A DNA stretch of 64,000 nucleotides from Pontibacter cellulosilyticus (GCF_014306105.1 NZ_JACRVF010000003.1:62001-126000); one strand, 5' to 3'; counted from the stretch's first letter, positions 44,826 through 54,025 are shown. Notes: generated from the sequence alone by a model not told the origin. Made by a program: numbers and translations.

Positions 44826-47759
44826 ATGCAAAAACGTATACTTTCGGTTGCGATGTTGATTGCCCTTTCGGGATGTGCTGTGCAGGCGCAGAAATCGTCA
44901 TCAAAGCAACCTAATGCTACACCCGCCAGTGAAAGGCTGCAGGCTCAACAGAAGAGGCAGCAACTGGAGCAGGCTTCCTTAGCCTCTAACTTAAAGCTTC
45001 GCAACGTTGGCCCAACCGTAATGAGTGGCCGCATCACTGACCTGGAAGTTTCGCCTAAAGACCCGACTGTATTTTATGCTGCCTATGCCTCTGGCGGACT
45101 CTGGAAAACTACCAATAACGGACAGTCGTTTGAGCCGCTTTTCGATGAGCAGGCCGTGATGACCATAGGCGATATTGCAGTAGACTGGAACAATAATGAA
45201 ACCATCTGGATAGGTACCGGCGAGAGTAACTCCAGCCGTTCTTCTTATTCAGGGGTAGGTGTTTATAAGAGCACCGACGGGGGCAAAACGTGGCAGCATA
45301 TGGGCCTTGATGATACACATCATATTGGTAAAGTTCTCATTCACCCGACTGATCCTAATACTGTGTGGGTAGCAGCACTTGGCCACCTATACTCGCCAAA
45401 CAAAGAACGCGGCGTGTTTAAAACTACCGACGGTGGCAAAACCTGGAAGAAGACGCTGTACATCGACGACAACACCGGCGCTATCGATTTGCAGGTAGAC
45501 CCGAAAAACCCTAACAATGTATATGCTGCCTTCTGGCACCGTGAGCGCCGCGCCTGGAACTTTGTAGAAGGCGGCAAGTCTTCCGGCATTCACAAATCTA
45601 CAGACGGCGGTAATACTTGGACGGATATTAGTACTGCCAGCAGCGGCTTCCCCGACAACGAGAATGTGGGGCGTATTGGTCTGAGCCTGTACCCGGGCAA
45701 CCCGAACATTATCTATGCCTTGGTTGATAATTATGACCGCCGGCCAGCCGAGAAAAAAGCGAATCAGCCGGAGATGCTCGACAACGATCTGTTCAAAGGC
45801 ATGACAGCAGAGGCTTTCCTAAAACTGGATGACAAGAGCCTGAATGAATTCCTGGACCAGAACCGTTTCCCGAGAGAAATCACTGCCAAAAGCTTAAAGG
45901 CACAGGTAAAGAGTGGTGAGCTAAAACCAGCAGCCCTTTACGATTACCTGACCGATCCAACTGCAGAGCGTTACGCCACTGAGGTGAAAGGCGCTGAAGT
46001 ATATCGCACCGATGATGGCGGCAAAACCTGGAAGAAAACCCACGACAGCTTCATCAACGACATGTACTCCAGCTACGGCTACTACTTTGGTGTGGTGCGC
46101 GTGTCTCCGTTAAATCCTGATAAGATCTATATTCTGGGTGTGCCATTGCTTACTTCTGACGACGGTGGTAAAACGTTCCGCAACATCGAAGGCGAGAACG
46201 TACACTCCGACCACCAGGCGCTATGGGTAAGCCCTGACAAACCAGGTTACCTGATTAACGGCAACGACGGCGGTATCAACATTACCTATGACGATGGCAA
46301 AACCTGGTTCTACGCCAACAACCCATCGGTAGGTCAGTTCTACTCTGTTGCCGTGGATATGGCCAAGCCTTACAACGTGTATGGCGGTTTACAAGACAAC
46401 GGCACATGGATGGGACCAAGCAACTATAAGTATAGCCTCGACTGGACAAGCCGTGGAAAGTACCCGTACGAGCGTATTGGTGGTGGCGACGGCATGATGG
46501 TGCAGGTAGACTGGCGCGACAATAACATTGTGTACTATGGTTCACAATACGGCAACTATACGCGCCTGAACAAAGCAACCGGCGAGCGTACTTTCATCAA
46601 ACCAACACACAAACTGGGTGAGACACCACTTCGCTTTAACTGGGAATCTCCTATCCACCTGAGCCGCCACAACCAGGACATTTTATACTTTGGCTCCAAC
46701 AAATTCCACCGCTCCATGAAAAAGGGCGAGGACATGGAAACTTTGTCTGGTGACCTGACTAACGGCGGCCGCAAAGGTGATGTAGGCTACGGCACCCTTA
46801 CAAGTATAGACGAGTCGCCGCTGCGTTTTGGGTTGCTATACACTGGCTCTGATGACGGTGTGATTCAGCATTCAAAGGACGGTGGTTATACCTGGACGCG
46901 CATCTCTGATAAATTACCGCAGAACCTGTGGGTATCTACTGTTGTAGCTTCGGCGCATAAGCAAGACCGCGTTTATGCTTCACTTAACGGCTACCGCTAC
47001 GATGATTTTACGCCATACCTGTACGTGAGTGAAGACAATGGTAAGAAATGGGAGCGCATCGGCGGCAATCTTCCTATGGAAGCCATCAACGTGGTAAAAG
47101 AAGATCCGAAGAATCCGAACCTGTTGTATGTGGGCACCGATCACGGTTTATACCTCTCTTTAGATAGAGGCAAAACGTTTATGGCCATGAGCAATGGCAT
47201 GCCAGCTGTTTCTGTCCACGACGTGGTGGTACACCCACGTGAGAACGACTTAGTAGTAGGTACTCATGGCCGTTCCATCTACATTGCGCCAGTTGATCAC
47301 CTGCAGCAACTTACACCAGAGCTGATGCAGGAGAAACTGCACCTATTTGCCTTTAAGCCTGTTAACTACAGTGATCGTTGGGGCAGCAAGTGGGGTGCCT
47401 GGGGCGAGGTGATGGAGCCGGAACTGGTAGTGCCATTCTATACCTCAGCAGCCGGTAACACCACCATCCGCATTAAAACCGACAAAGGCCAGGTGCTGAA
47501 AGAGTTTAAAGACGAAAGCGAAAAAGGCTTGAACTATGTAAGCTACAATCTGTCTGTAGATGAGGCTAATTCCAGAGTTTATGAGACCGCTCTGAACACA
47601 GGCAAAAAAGAAGGTACTGAAAGTATAAAAGTAGCTCCTGCCGATAACAAGGTAATTTACCTGCAGCCGGGCAAGTATACCGTGGAGGTAGAAAGCAATG
47701 GCGTTAAGAAGACGCAGGAATTTACCTTGAAAGCTCCTGAGAGAAGAAGCAGAGGATAA
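44826..47759 (+). CDS. Exported Asp-box (VPS10/sortilin-like) protein, paralogue
   Basis: 977 residues. The N-terminus (ILSVAMLIALSG-C17-AVQA-Q) contains both a lipobox and a type I site, so it may be a lipoprotein. About ten Asp-box turns, such as STDGGKTW, TTDGGKTW, STDGGNTW, TDDGGKTW, SKDGGYTW and SEDNGKKW, occur across residues 100-790, with an insertion at about 300-390 (helical, Lys/Glu-rich) between propellers. Residues 850-977 form a beta-sandwich that resembles a sorting or carbohydrate-binding domain (KYTVEVESNGVKKTQEFTL). It has the same overall plan as the 34749-37955 product but lacks that protein's C-terminal coiled coil. Enzymatic activity cannot be assigned. Confidence 0.87.
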   Translation: MQKRILSVAMLIALSGCAVQAQKSSSKQPNATPASERLQAQQKRQQLEQASLASNLKLRNVGPTVMSGRITDLEVSPKDPTVFYAAYASGGLWKTTNNGQSFEPLFDEQAVMTIGDIAVDWNNNETIWIGTGESNSSRSSYSGVGVYKSTDGGKTWQHMGLDDTHHIGKVLIHPTDPNTVWVAALGHLYSPNKERGVFKTTDGGKTWKKTLYIDDNTGAIDLQVDPKNPNNVYAAFWHRERRAWNFVEGGKSSGIHKSTDGGNTWTDISTASSGFPDNENVGRIGLSLYPGNPNIIYALVDNYDRRPAEKKANQPEMLDNDLFKGMTAEAFLKLDDKSLNEFLDQNRFPREITAKSLKAQVKSGELKPAALYDYLTDPTAERYATEVKGAEVYRTDDGGKTWKKTHDSFINDMYSSYGYYFGVVRVSPLNPDKIYILGVPLLTSDDGGKTFRNIEGENVHSDHQALWVSPDKPGYLINGNDGGINITYDDGKTWFYANNPSVGQFYSVAVDMAKPYNVYGGLQDNGTWMGPSNYKYSLDWTSRGKYPYERIGGGDGMMVQVDWRDNNIVYYGSQYGNYTRLNKATGERTFIKPTHKLGETPLRFNWESPIHLSRHNQDILYFGSNKFHRSMKKGEDMETLSGDLTNGGRKGDVGYGTLTSIDESPLRFGLLYTGSDDGVIQHSKDGGYTWTRISDKLPQNLWVSTVVASAHKQDRVYASLNGYRYDDFTPYLYVSEDNGKKWERIGGNLPMEAINVVKEDPKNPNLLYVGTDHGLYLSLDRGKTFMAMSNGMPAVSVHDVVVHPRENDLVVGTHGRSIYIAPVDHLQQLTPELMQEKLHLFAFKPVNYSDRWGSKWGAWGEVMEPELVVPFYTSAAGNTTIRIKTDKGQVLKEFKDESEKGLNYVSYNLSVDEANSRVYETALNTGKKEGTESIKVAPADNKVIYLQPGKYTVEVESNGVKKTQEFTLKAPERRSRG

Positions 47760-47783
47760 ATTATACTTGGTTAAACTATTGAG

Positions 47784-47816
47784 AAGAGGCAGCTGTTATG
47801 GCTGCCTCTTTTTGTT
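47784..47816 (+). terminator. Terminator after the Asp-box paralogue
   Basis: 10-bp stem AAGAGGCAGC/GCTGCCTCTT (47784-47793 and 47801-47810) followed by T-rich DNA. Confidence 0.88.
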
Positions 47817-47857
47817 GTAACCTGTCGTGAATAGTTTTCAGTTGGTGTAAACTCACC

Positions 47858-47919
47858 CCTACCCCTCCCAAGAGGGGAATCATTACTATTATGCGAAACT
47901 CCCTTCTTGGGAGGGTAGG
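47858..47919. repeat. Short inverted-repeat element
   Basis: Arms CCTACCCCTCCCAAGAGGGG... (from 47858 to 47880) and the near reverse complement 47898-47919. About 20 bp each with few mismatches and a short spacer. Non-coding. It resembles, in its CCCCT/AGGGG core, the arms of the larger element at 60001-60227. Confidence 0.6.
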
Positions 47920-47960
47920 TAAACGTAATTTTGGTTAGATAATTAAATTTTTTAAATTAT

Positions 47961-48126
47961 TTCGTAGGGACAGGTCGCGACCTGTCCGTGTTTTGGCTAT
48001 GAACAGCCATTGCTACATCACTCCCCAGGTTATTCAATGATTTCAATGCTATTTCAGGTTTAGTAACTGCTATAGCTATGTGGCTAAAGCCGTCGTTCGG
48101 ACAGGTCACGACCTGTCCCTACAAAA
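47961..48126. repeat. Composite element: inverted pair of a 20-bp palindrome
   Basis: Palindrome GGACAGGTCGCGACCTGTCC at 47968-47987, flanked left by CGTAG. A second copy at 48099-48118 (one base changed, CACG centre) is flanked right by CTAC, so the two units face each other. The spacer of about 110 bases holds further small hairpins and no gene. The same design recurs at 53775-53957. This is REP/BIME-like organisation. Bases 48127-48405 show nothing else of note. Confidence 0.8.
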
Positions 48127-48405
48127 GGCCAAACGTAGCGTAGGTATAAATAGGAAACCTGAGGAAGCATCCCTTCGAAGTATGGATATGACTAGTTATG
48201 TAACAAATCCGCTTTCAGACTGAACTACTTTACACCTGAGCCGCCACCCCTTATTTTAGGCCCTTCACCATATCATCATCACTTAATAGCAACACACTTA
48301 CCTGGCTCAGAGTAAACCCCAAGATGTTGCCTTGTAATAATGTCGCATTACCCTGTAAACGTCTGGTGTAATTCAGACAAACTCAGGGTATACGAACCAG
48401 TGTTG

Positions 48406-48459
48406 TGACAGAATGACATAAAAAATGGCACGATTCACCCTTGGCACAAGGGTTGTTAT
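48406..48459 (+). promoter_or_regulatory. Candidate sigma-54-like promoter of dnaK
   Basis: TTGGCAC at 48441-48447, five bases, then TTGTTAT at 48453-48459, close to the -24/-12 pattern TGGCAC-N5-TTGCW except for T in place of C in the -12 GC. Upstream are two TGACA repeats (48406-48410 and 48414-48418) and another TGGCAC at 48426-48431. Predicted start is about 40 bases before the ATG. No CIRCE element is present. Confidence 0.45.
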
Positions 48460-48511
48460 ACTACTGGCAACAGAAAAATTGAATTGAGGAACTATATAAT
48501 AAAACTATAGA

Positions 48512-50443
48512 ATGGGAAAAATAATAGGTATTGACTTAGGTACAACCAACTCTTGCGTTGCCGTAATGGAAGGTAACGAGCCGGTGGTTATACCAAACAG
48601 CGAAGGCCGCAGAACTACTCCGTCTATCGTTGCTTTCCTGGATAACGGAAACGGCGAGCGTAAAGTAGGTGACCCGGCTAAACGTCAGGCGATAACGAAC
48701 CCGCAGAACACAATTGCTTCTATCAAGCGCTTTATGGGCCACAGCTACAACGAAGTTAGCGAAGAGGCAAAGCAGGTATCTTACAAGGTACAGCAGGGTA
48801 GCAATAACACCGTGCGTGTTCAGATCGGCGACAGAGAATATACGCCACAGGAGATCTCTGCTATGGTACTTCAGAAAATGAAGGCTACTGCAGAAGATTA
48901 CCTGGGTACAACAGTAACAGAGGCGGTAATTACCGTACCTGCTTACTTTAACGACGCACAGCGTCAGGCTACAAAAGAGGCCGGCCAGATTGCAGGCCTT
49001 GAGGTGAAGCGTATCATAAACGAGCCAACAGCAGCAGCACTTGCTTATGGCTTGGATAAAAAGCACAAAGATCAGAAGATCGCAGTGTTCGACCTTGGCG
49101 GTGGTACGTTTGATATCTCCATACTTGAGCTTGGCGATGGTGTGTTTGAGGTACTTTCTACGAATGGTGACACGCACCTTGGTGGTGACGACTTCGACGC
49201 TAAGATCATTAACTGGCTGGCAGAGGAGTTTAAAAACGACGAAGGCGTAGACCTGCGTAAAGACCCAATGGCGCTGCAGCGTTTGAAAGAAGCTGCTGAG
49301 AAAGCAAAGATCGAGCTTTCTTCTTCTAACGAAACAGAGATCAACCTGCCATACATAATGCCGGTTGACGGTGTTCCGAAGCACTTAGTGCGCAAACTGA
49401 CTCGCTCTAAATTTGAGCAGCTGACTGACGACTTGATCCGTCGCTCTATGGAGCCTTGCAAGAAAGCGCTTCAGGATGCAGGCCTTTCTACTTCAGACAT
49501 CGATGAGGTGATCTTGGTAGGTGGTTCTACGCGTATCCCTAAAGTGCAGGAAGAAGTTGAGAAGTTCTTCGGCAAAAAGCCATCTAAAGGTGTTAACCCG
49601 GATGAGGTTGTAGCAGTAGGTGCTGCGATTCAGGGTGGTGTATTGACAGGTGAAGTTAAAGACGTACTTCTTCTTGACGTAACGCCGCTTTCTCTTGGTA
49701 TCGAGACTATGGGAGGTGTGATGACTAAGTTGATTGAGTCTAACACAACGATCCCTACTAAAAAGTCTGAGACTTTCTCTACGGCATCTGACAACCAGCC
49801 GTCTGTAGAGATCCACGTGTTGCAGGGTGAGCGCCCAATGGCGAAAGATAACCGTACCATCGGCCGCTTCCACTTGTCAGATATTCCGCCAGCGCCACGC
49901 GGTGTTCCTCAGATCGAGGTAACATTCGACATCGACGCCAACGGTATCTTGCATGTAACAGCACGCGATAAGGCTACAGGCAAAGAGCAGAAGATCCGTA
50001 TCGAGGCTTCTTCTGGTCTGAGCGAGCAGGAAATTGAGAAGATGCGCCAGGAGGCAGAAGCTAATGCAGAAGCTGATAAGAAAGCGAAGGAGGAGATTGA
50101 GAAGCTGAACACAGCCGACTCTATGATCTTCCAGACTGAAAAGCAGCTGAAAGAGTATGGCGATAAGTTATCTGCAGGCAACAAGTCTAATATTGAGAAT
50201 GCATTGACTGAGCTTAAAACTGCACACGGTTCTAAAGACGTGGCTGGTATCGACAAAGCTATCGAGAACCTGAACAATGCATGGAGTGCAGCCTCTCAGG
50301 AGATGTACAACGCTACACAGGGTCAGGGAGCTGATGCAGGTGCAGGCGCAGCTGGTGGCAACGGCCAGCCAGGTGGTCAGCAGCAGGCTGATGATAGCGG
50401 CGTAACCGATGTAGATTACGAAGAAGTAGACGGCAATAAATAA
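48512..50443 (+). CDS. dnaK: Molecular chaperone DnaK (Hsp70)
   Basis: 643 residues, full length. N-terminal ATPase domain with [16 protein letters not shown], the phosphate-binding [17 protein letters not shown] and [27 protein letters not shown] is the conserved hinge. The substrate-binding domain follows ([19 protein letters not shown]), then a helical lid and a Gly/Gln-rich tail ending [11 protein letters not shown]. It folds nascent and stressed proteins with DnaJ and GrpE, neither of which is in this window. It stands alone, after a gene-free stretch of repeats and a sigma-54-like candidate promoter. Codon use is that of a highly expressed gene. Confidence 0.99.
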   Translation: MGKIIGIDLGTTNSCVAVMEGNEPVVIPNSEGRRTTPSIVAFLDNGNGERKVGDPAKRQAITNPQNTIASIKRFMGHSYNEVSEEAKQVSYKVQQGSNNTVRVQIGDREYTPQEISAMVLQKMKATAEDYLGTTVTEAVITVPAYFNDAQRQATKEAGQIAGLEVKRIINEPTAAALAYGLDKKHKDQKIAVFDLGGGTFDISILELGDGVFEVLSTNGDTHLGGDDFDAKIINWLAEEFKNDEGVDLRKDPMALQRLKEAAEKAKIELSSSNETEINLPYIMPVDGVPKHLVRKLTRSKFEQLTDDLIRRSMEPCKKALQDAGLSTSDIDEVILVGGSTRIPKVQEEVEKFFGKKPSKGVNPDEVVAVGAAIQGGVLTGEVKDVLLLDVTPLSLGIETMGGVMTKLIESNTTIPTKKSETFSTASDNQPSVEIHVLQGERPMAKDNRTIGRFHLSDIPPAPRGVPQIEVTFDIDANGILHVTARDKATGKEQKIRIEASSGLSEQEIEKMRQEAEANAEADKKAKEEIEKLNTADSMIFQTEKQLKEYGDKLSAGNKSNIENALTELKTAHGSKDVAGIDKAIENLNNAWSAASQEMYNATQGQGADAGAGAAGGNGQPGGQQQADDSGVTDVDYEEVDGNK

Positions 50444-50467
50444 GCTGAAGCTTTAAGTATAAAGTAT

Positions 50468-50506
50468 AAATCCCCTGTCGAGATTTCGGCAGGGGATTTT
50501 TTTGTT
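50468..50506 (+). terminator. Terminator of dnaK
   Basis: 14-bp stem with one mismatch, AAATCCCCTGTCGA/TCGGCAGGGGATTT (50468-50481 and 50486-50499), then a run of T. Two AAGTATAA-type heptamers lie directly before it (50455-50470). Confidence 0.9.
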
Positions 50507-50553
50507 TGCTTGGAATTAGCTAACATAGTGTAAACAAAATATCTACCCTTTTT

Positions 50554-51264
50554 ATGAAACGACTTATACTACTTGCCTGCTGCACTTTTATACTTGCAGA
50601 AGCCAGCGCACAGGATACTGGCAAATCCTTTTTTGTTACAGCAAGTGCAGGTGGCAGCTACCATAAAGAAAACCAGTTTTCGAAGTCCACATCTTTGCAG
50701 CTAAGTACAAGTATAAACTACCTGCTTAAGGAACGATGGGCTTTGGGTTTAGCGGCAGAGAATACCCGTGGCACCATAGAGACAGGCCAAAAGTCTGCGC
50801 CAATTAATAGCGGCACTGGCTACACTAATTTCTATAGCGCTGCCGAAACTAAGCTAAAGACATGGTTTTTAGGTCCGCAGGTGCGGTATTACCATCCCTT
50901 AACCAGTAAACTATCAGCTTTCGGCGAAGCACAGGCAGGATTATACTTTCAGGCTGCTGAAACCAAAAGTAATTCTGAATCTTATTACTATAGCCCCGGA
51001 GGTTATTCTAACCCTTCTGGCACTCCTACTGCAAAAAGCTACAGTGATTCGAAAAATGAAGCACTTTCTGTGAGAGCGGTAACGTCTCTGGGCCTGGTTT
51101 ACTTCCTGAAGCCACGGTTTGGCCTTGAGCTTAAAACAAGTGTTCTATACTATAACCATGGCCTGGACGACAGCAGACTACCGGACGGGGCAGAGCAGGC
51201 AAAGAATTTAGATTTCGACTTAAGTTTAGCTAACTCAAGATTTGGAGCCAGCTTTTATTTCTAA
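50554..51264 (+). CDS. Small outer-membrane beta-barrel protein
   Basis: 236 residues, signal peptide about 1-19 (AEASA-Q). The mature chain alternates polar and aromatic residues in antiparallel strands (FFVTASAGGSYHKE, SLQLSTSINYLL, WALGLAAENT, LGPQVRYYHPL, FGLELKTSVLYYNHG) and ends in ANSRFGASFYF with the C-terminal Phe of barrel proteins. About eight strands are likely, as in OmpW/OmpA-type porin-like families. A Tyr/Ser-rich loop occurs near 140-165. Specific role unknown. Single gene between two terminators. Confidence 0.82.
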   Translation: MKRLILLACCTFILAEASAQDTGKSFFVTASAGGSYHKENQFSKSTSLQLSTSINYLLKERWALGLAAENTRGTIETGQKSAPINSGTGYTNFYSAAETKLKTWFLGPQVRYYHPLTSKLSAFGEAQAGLYFQAAETKSNSESYYYSPGGYSNPSGTPTAKSYSDSKNEALSVRAVTSLGLVYFLKPRFGLELKTSVLYYNHGLDDSRLPDGAEQAKNLDFDLSLANSRFGASFYF

Positions 51265-51271
51265 TGCTGCT

Positions 51272-51312
51272 AAAACAAACAGGGCCACTTTTTAGGTGGC
51301 CCTGTTTGTTTT
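51272..51312. terminator. Bidirectional terminator
   Basis: Nearly perfect 19-bp stem AAAACAAACAGGGCCACTT/AGGTGGCCCTGTTTGTTTT (51272-51290 and 51294-51312) between the convergent barrel and purE genes. Confidence 0.92.
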
Positions 51313-51324
51313 ATACTACTATAC

Positions 51325-51849
51325 TTAGTCCAGATCTCTGTCCCCTCTTTTCAGCTCCTCCACAGAGCGCATTACCTTATCCTTCAGGCCGGTTTTATAC
51401 TTATCCAGTTTATCAGCTACAGCAGCGTTTGATGTTCCAATTATCTGCGCAGCAAGTATACCAGCATTCAGTGCACCATCCAAAGCAACAGTAGCCACAG
51501 GAACACCACCCGGCATCTGAAGTATAGACAGCACAGAATCCCAGCCATCGATAGAGTTGCTCGATTTTACCGGCACGCCAATCACAGGCAAAGTAGTGAT
51601 AGAAGCCACCATACCCGGCAAATGCGCAGCGCCTCCGGCTCCGGCTATAATCACTTTCAGGCCACGCTTTTTGGCGTTCTCAGCATACTCGAACATGCGG
51701 TGCGGCGTGCGGTGCGCTGAGACAATGGTAAGCTCGTAAGGTACGCCTAAAGTCTCCAGAACTTCGGCGGCAGCGTCCATTACTTTAAGGTCGGACTGGC
51801 TGCCCATGATGATGCCAACTAAGGGTTGCGTTGAAGTTTGATCGGCCAT
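51325..51849 (-). CDS. purE: N5-carboxyaminoimidazole ribonucleotide mutase
   Basis: 174 residues, usual length for class I PurE. Motifs: GIIMGSQSDLKVM (phosphate loop), VSAHRTPHRM with catalytic His46, IAGAGGAAHLPGMVAS, and TLPVIGVPVKSS...LLSILQMPGGVPVATVA-type core. It converts N5-CAIR to CAIR in purine synthesis, using the product of PurK. It lies 3 bases after the purK stop, so the two form a purK-purE operon, followed by a strong terminator. Confidence 0.98.
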   Translation of the reverse strand: MADQTSTQPLVGIIMGSQSDLKVMDAAAEVLETLGVPYELTIVSAHRTPHRMFEYAENAKKRGLKVIIAGAGGAAHLPGMVASITTLPVIGVPVKSSNSIDGWDSVLSILQMPGGVPVATVALDGALNAGILAAQIIGTSNAAVADKLDKYKTGLKDKVMRSVEELKRGDRDLD

Positions 51850-51852
51850 GAT

Positions 51853-52983
51853 TTATGCTTTTACTTTGATTACGTTTTTAACTTGTTCGGCACGCTCCTG
51901 CGCCTCTTCTACATCTTTACCCAGCACCGTGATGTGCCCCATTTTGCGGGCAGGGCGGGTATACTTTTTACCGTACAGGTGGATGTAAACTCCCGGTACA
52001 GCCAAGGCTTCCTGCAGGCCTTCATACCTTGCCTCGCCGTCGTAGCCAGGCTCGCCTAAAAGGTTCAGCATAACGGCAGCGCTTTGAATTTCGGTAGAGC
52101 CCAGGGGCAGGTTAAGTATAGCACGCAGGTGCTGCTCGTACTGCGAAGTATAATTTGCCTTTATAGTATGATGCCCACTGTTATGCGGACGCGGCGCCAC
52201 TTCATTTACCAGTATCTGTCCATCTTTTGTCAGGAACATCTCCACGGCAAGTATACCCACCATATTAAAGCTTTCGATTACACGAGTGGCAATCTCAATG
52301 GCCAGGCGCTGTAGTTTGTAAGGCACATTGGCAGGTGCAAAAAGTGAATCTACCAGGTTGTGCTCCGGATGAAAGCTCAGCTCCACCACCGGGAAAGCCG
52401 TTACCTCGCCGCTTTCATTACGCGCCACGATCACCGAGATCTCCTTCTCAAAAGTAACCAGCTTCTCCAGCACCGAAGGCTCTTCAAAAGCATCCAGCGT
52501 ATCTGCTACACCTCCCAATCTTTTTACTCCTCGGCCATCATAGCCTTCTCGGCGCAATTTCTGAAAGGCGGGTAAAAAGTGCAGGTTATCCTCCAGTTCT
52601 GCCTTGTCTTTTAAGATCAGGAAATCCGAGGTAGGGATGTTATGTTTCTTGTAGAACTCTTTCTGTAGTCCTTTGTCCTGGATGGTTCGTACTGTCTGGG
52701 CATCAGGATATACTTTAACCCCCTCCTGCTCCAGTTTTTCCAGCGCATCGGCGTTTACGTGCTCTATCTCAATCGTAATGATATCGCAGTTCTTCCCGAA
52801 CTCATACACCGTTTCAAAGTCGCGGAAACTGCCCACATAAAACTCGTTGCAGATGTCTTTGCAGGGTGCGTTCTCATCGGGGTCAAGCACTAAGGTGTAA
52901 AGGTTAAAATCAAGCCCGGCCTGCATCAGCATTCGGCCAAGCTGGCCTCCGCCTAGTATGCCCAGTTTTACTTCTCCTTTCAT
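51853..52983 (-). CDS. purK: 5-(carboxyamino)imidazole ribonucleotide synthase
   Basis: 376 residues from ATG 52983. A longer in-frame ATG at 53013 touches the -7 box (53014-53021), so the transcript would begin at or inside that codon; the 52983 start leaves a leader of about 28 bases and begins MKGEVKLGILGGGQLGRM, as in the family. ATP-grasp fold: the dinucleotide-like N-terminal loop GGGQLGRM, RREGYDGRGVKRL, EKEISVIVARN, and NEVAPRPHNSGHHT at the active site. It makes N5-CAIR from AIR, bicarbonate and ATP. First gene of purK-purE. Confidence 0.97.
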   Translation of the reverse strand: MKGEVKLGILGGGQLGRMLMQAGLDFNLYTLVLDPDENAPCKDICNEFYVGSFRDFETVYEFGKNCDIITIEIEHVNADALEKLEQEGVKVYPDAQTVRTIQDKGLQKEFYKKHNIPTSDFLILKDKAELEDNLHFLPAFQKLRREGYDGRGVKRLGGVADTLDAFEEPSVLEKLVTFEKEISVIVARNESGEVTAFPVVELSFHPEHNLVDSLFAPANVPYKLQRLAIEIATRVIESFNMVGILAVEMFLTKDGQILVNEVAPRPHNSGHHTIKANYTSQYEQHLRAILNLPLGSTEIQSAAVMLNLLGEPGYDGEARYEGLQEALAVPGVYIHLYGKKYTRPARKMGHITVLGKDVEEAQERAEQVKNVIKVKA

Positions 52984-53013
52984 AGGTATGATTTGTTTGA
53001 GGTGATCGTTCAT

Positions 53014-53021
53014 CAAAAATA
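53014..53021 (-). promoter_or_regulatory. purK: -7 element of purKE (TATTTTTG)
   Basis: Exact TAnnTTTG on the minus strand. It decides the purK start: it lies immediately upstream of the ATG at 53013, which is therefore unlikely to be used. No convincing -33 TTTG at the expected distance. Confidence 0.55.
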
Positions 53022-53133
53022 AGGATTATACTTTAAAACGGCTTCAAAAACCCGGCTTTAGCAACAAAGCTTTTGATTTACATCTATTAAAACCTATATT
53101 TAAGGCTATACTTTGCTCACCACAAACGCTTTC

Positions 53134-53757
53134 ATGGAAATCATACTTGCCACTTTTTCTGCCCTGTTCTCTGTAGTTAATCCCTTTGGGGCCATGCCGG
53201 TGTTTCTTACTCTTACCCAAGACGATACACCAGCCAGCCGCAACCAACAGGCGCTGAAGGCATGTCTATATATGGTGGGAATTCTGGCAGTTTTTTTTCT
53301 GGCAGGGCAGTATGTGCTCAACTTCTTTGGCATCCGCATCCACGACCTACGTATTGCCGGTGGTCTGATGATCATGCGAGCAGGTTTCGACTTGTTAACG
53401 CCTGGCGCCAATAAAAAGAAAATATCCCCGGAAGTAGTAGAGGAAGGGCAGCAGAAAGAAGACATTTCGTTTACGCCGCTTGCCATGCCCATGCTCTCTG
53501 GTCCGGGTGCCATTGCGATAAGTATAGGATTGTTTACTACTTCCCTGTCTTACCTCGACATGGTTTTTATACTTATCGGGATCATTATGCTGGCAATCGT
53601 AAGCTATATTATTCTGCGCTTCTCGCACCAGCTTACCCGCTATATGGGTAAATCCGGCCTGGCAGCCCTCTCCAGAATTATGGGCTTTATAGTGCTTTCC
53701 ATTGGAGTTAATTTCATCGTCTCTGCCCTGTTTGCACTGTTCTTTACAGAGCGGTAA
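53134..53757 (+). CDS. MarC family integral membrane protein (intact copy)
   Basis: 207 residues from ATG 53134 (an in-frame TTG at 53113 sits in the likely promoter and is rejected). Six membrane helices, with the family motifs SVVNPFGAMPVFL at the start, RIAGGLMIMRAGFDLL in the middle, SFTPLAMPMLSGPGAIA, and RIMGFIVLSIGVNFI at the end. MarC (UPF0056) proteins are inner-membrane proteins once linked to multiple antibiotic resistance; transport is suspected but not shown. A second, closely related but frameshifted copy lies 290 bases downstream, beyond a palindromic repeat element. Confidence 0.92.
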   Translation: MEIILATFSALFSVVNPFGAMPVFLTLTQDDTPASRNQQALKACLYMVGILAVFFLAGQYVLNFFGIRIHDLRIAGGLMIMRAGFDLLTPGANKKKISPEVVEEGQQKEDISFTPLAMPMLSGPGAIAISIGLFTTSLSYLDMVFILIGIIMLAIVSYIILRFSHQLTRYMGKSGLAALSRIMGFIVLSIGVNFIVSALFALFFTER

Positions 53758-53774
53758 TAAAAGAATAATCACCC

Positions 53775-53957
53775 TTCGTAGGGACAGGTCGCGACCTGTC
53801 CGAGCTATGGTCTGTAAAAGAAGTAAGGGCCTTTGATATGGCAGAATATCTATAACATTCATGTTAATCATGAAAATTCTGGTCCATCCCGCAAATCCTG
53901 ATTCGGACAATGATTCATGCACGATTAGGACAGGTCGCGACCTGTTCCTACAAATTA
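53775..53957. repeat. Composite element: second inverted pair of the 20-bp palindrome
   Basis: Palindrome GGACAGGTCGCGACCTGTCC at 53782-53801, flanked left by CGTAG, and a copy with one inserted T at 53928-53948, flanked right by CTAC, so again the two face each other as at 47961-48126. The spacer (~126 bases) carries 'catcccgcaaatcctga', related to the arms of the 34381-34673 element. It lies between two marC copies. Confidence 0.8.
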
Positions 53958-54017
53958 TTCACGACATATTTAACCAATCCACAACAGCAGCTTAACCCAC
54001 AGATAACAGTAAGGCTA

Positions 54018-54025
54018 TACTTTTG
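54018..54025 (+). promoter_or_regulatory. -7 element TACTTTTG of the second marC
   Basis: Exact TAnnTTTG, 23 bases before the ATG at 54048. Its presence means the broken gene is probably still transcribed. Confidence 0.45.

Noticed and set aside
48426..48447. Alternative sigma-54 alignment using the first TGGCAC (48426)
   Set aside because: The spacing to the next TTG is 9 bases instead of 5; the second TGGCAC (48442) fits better.
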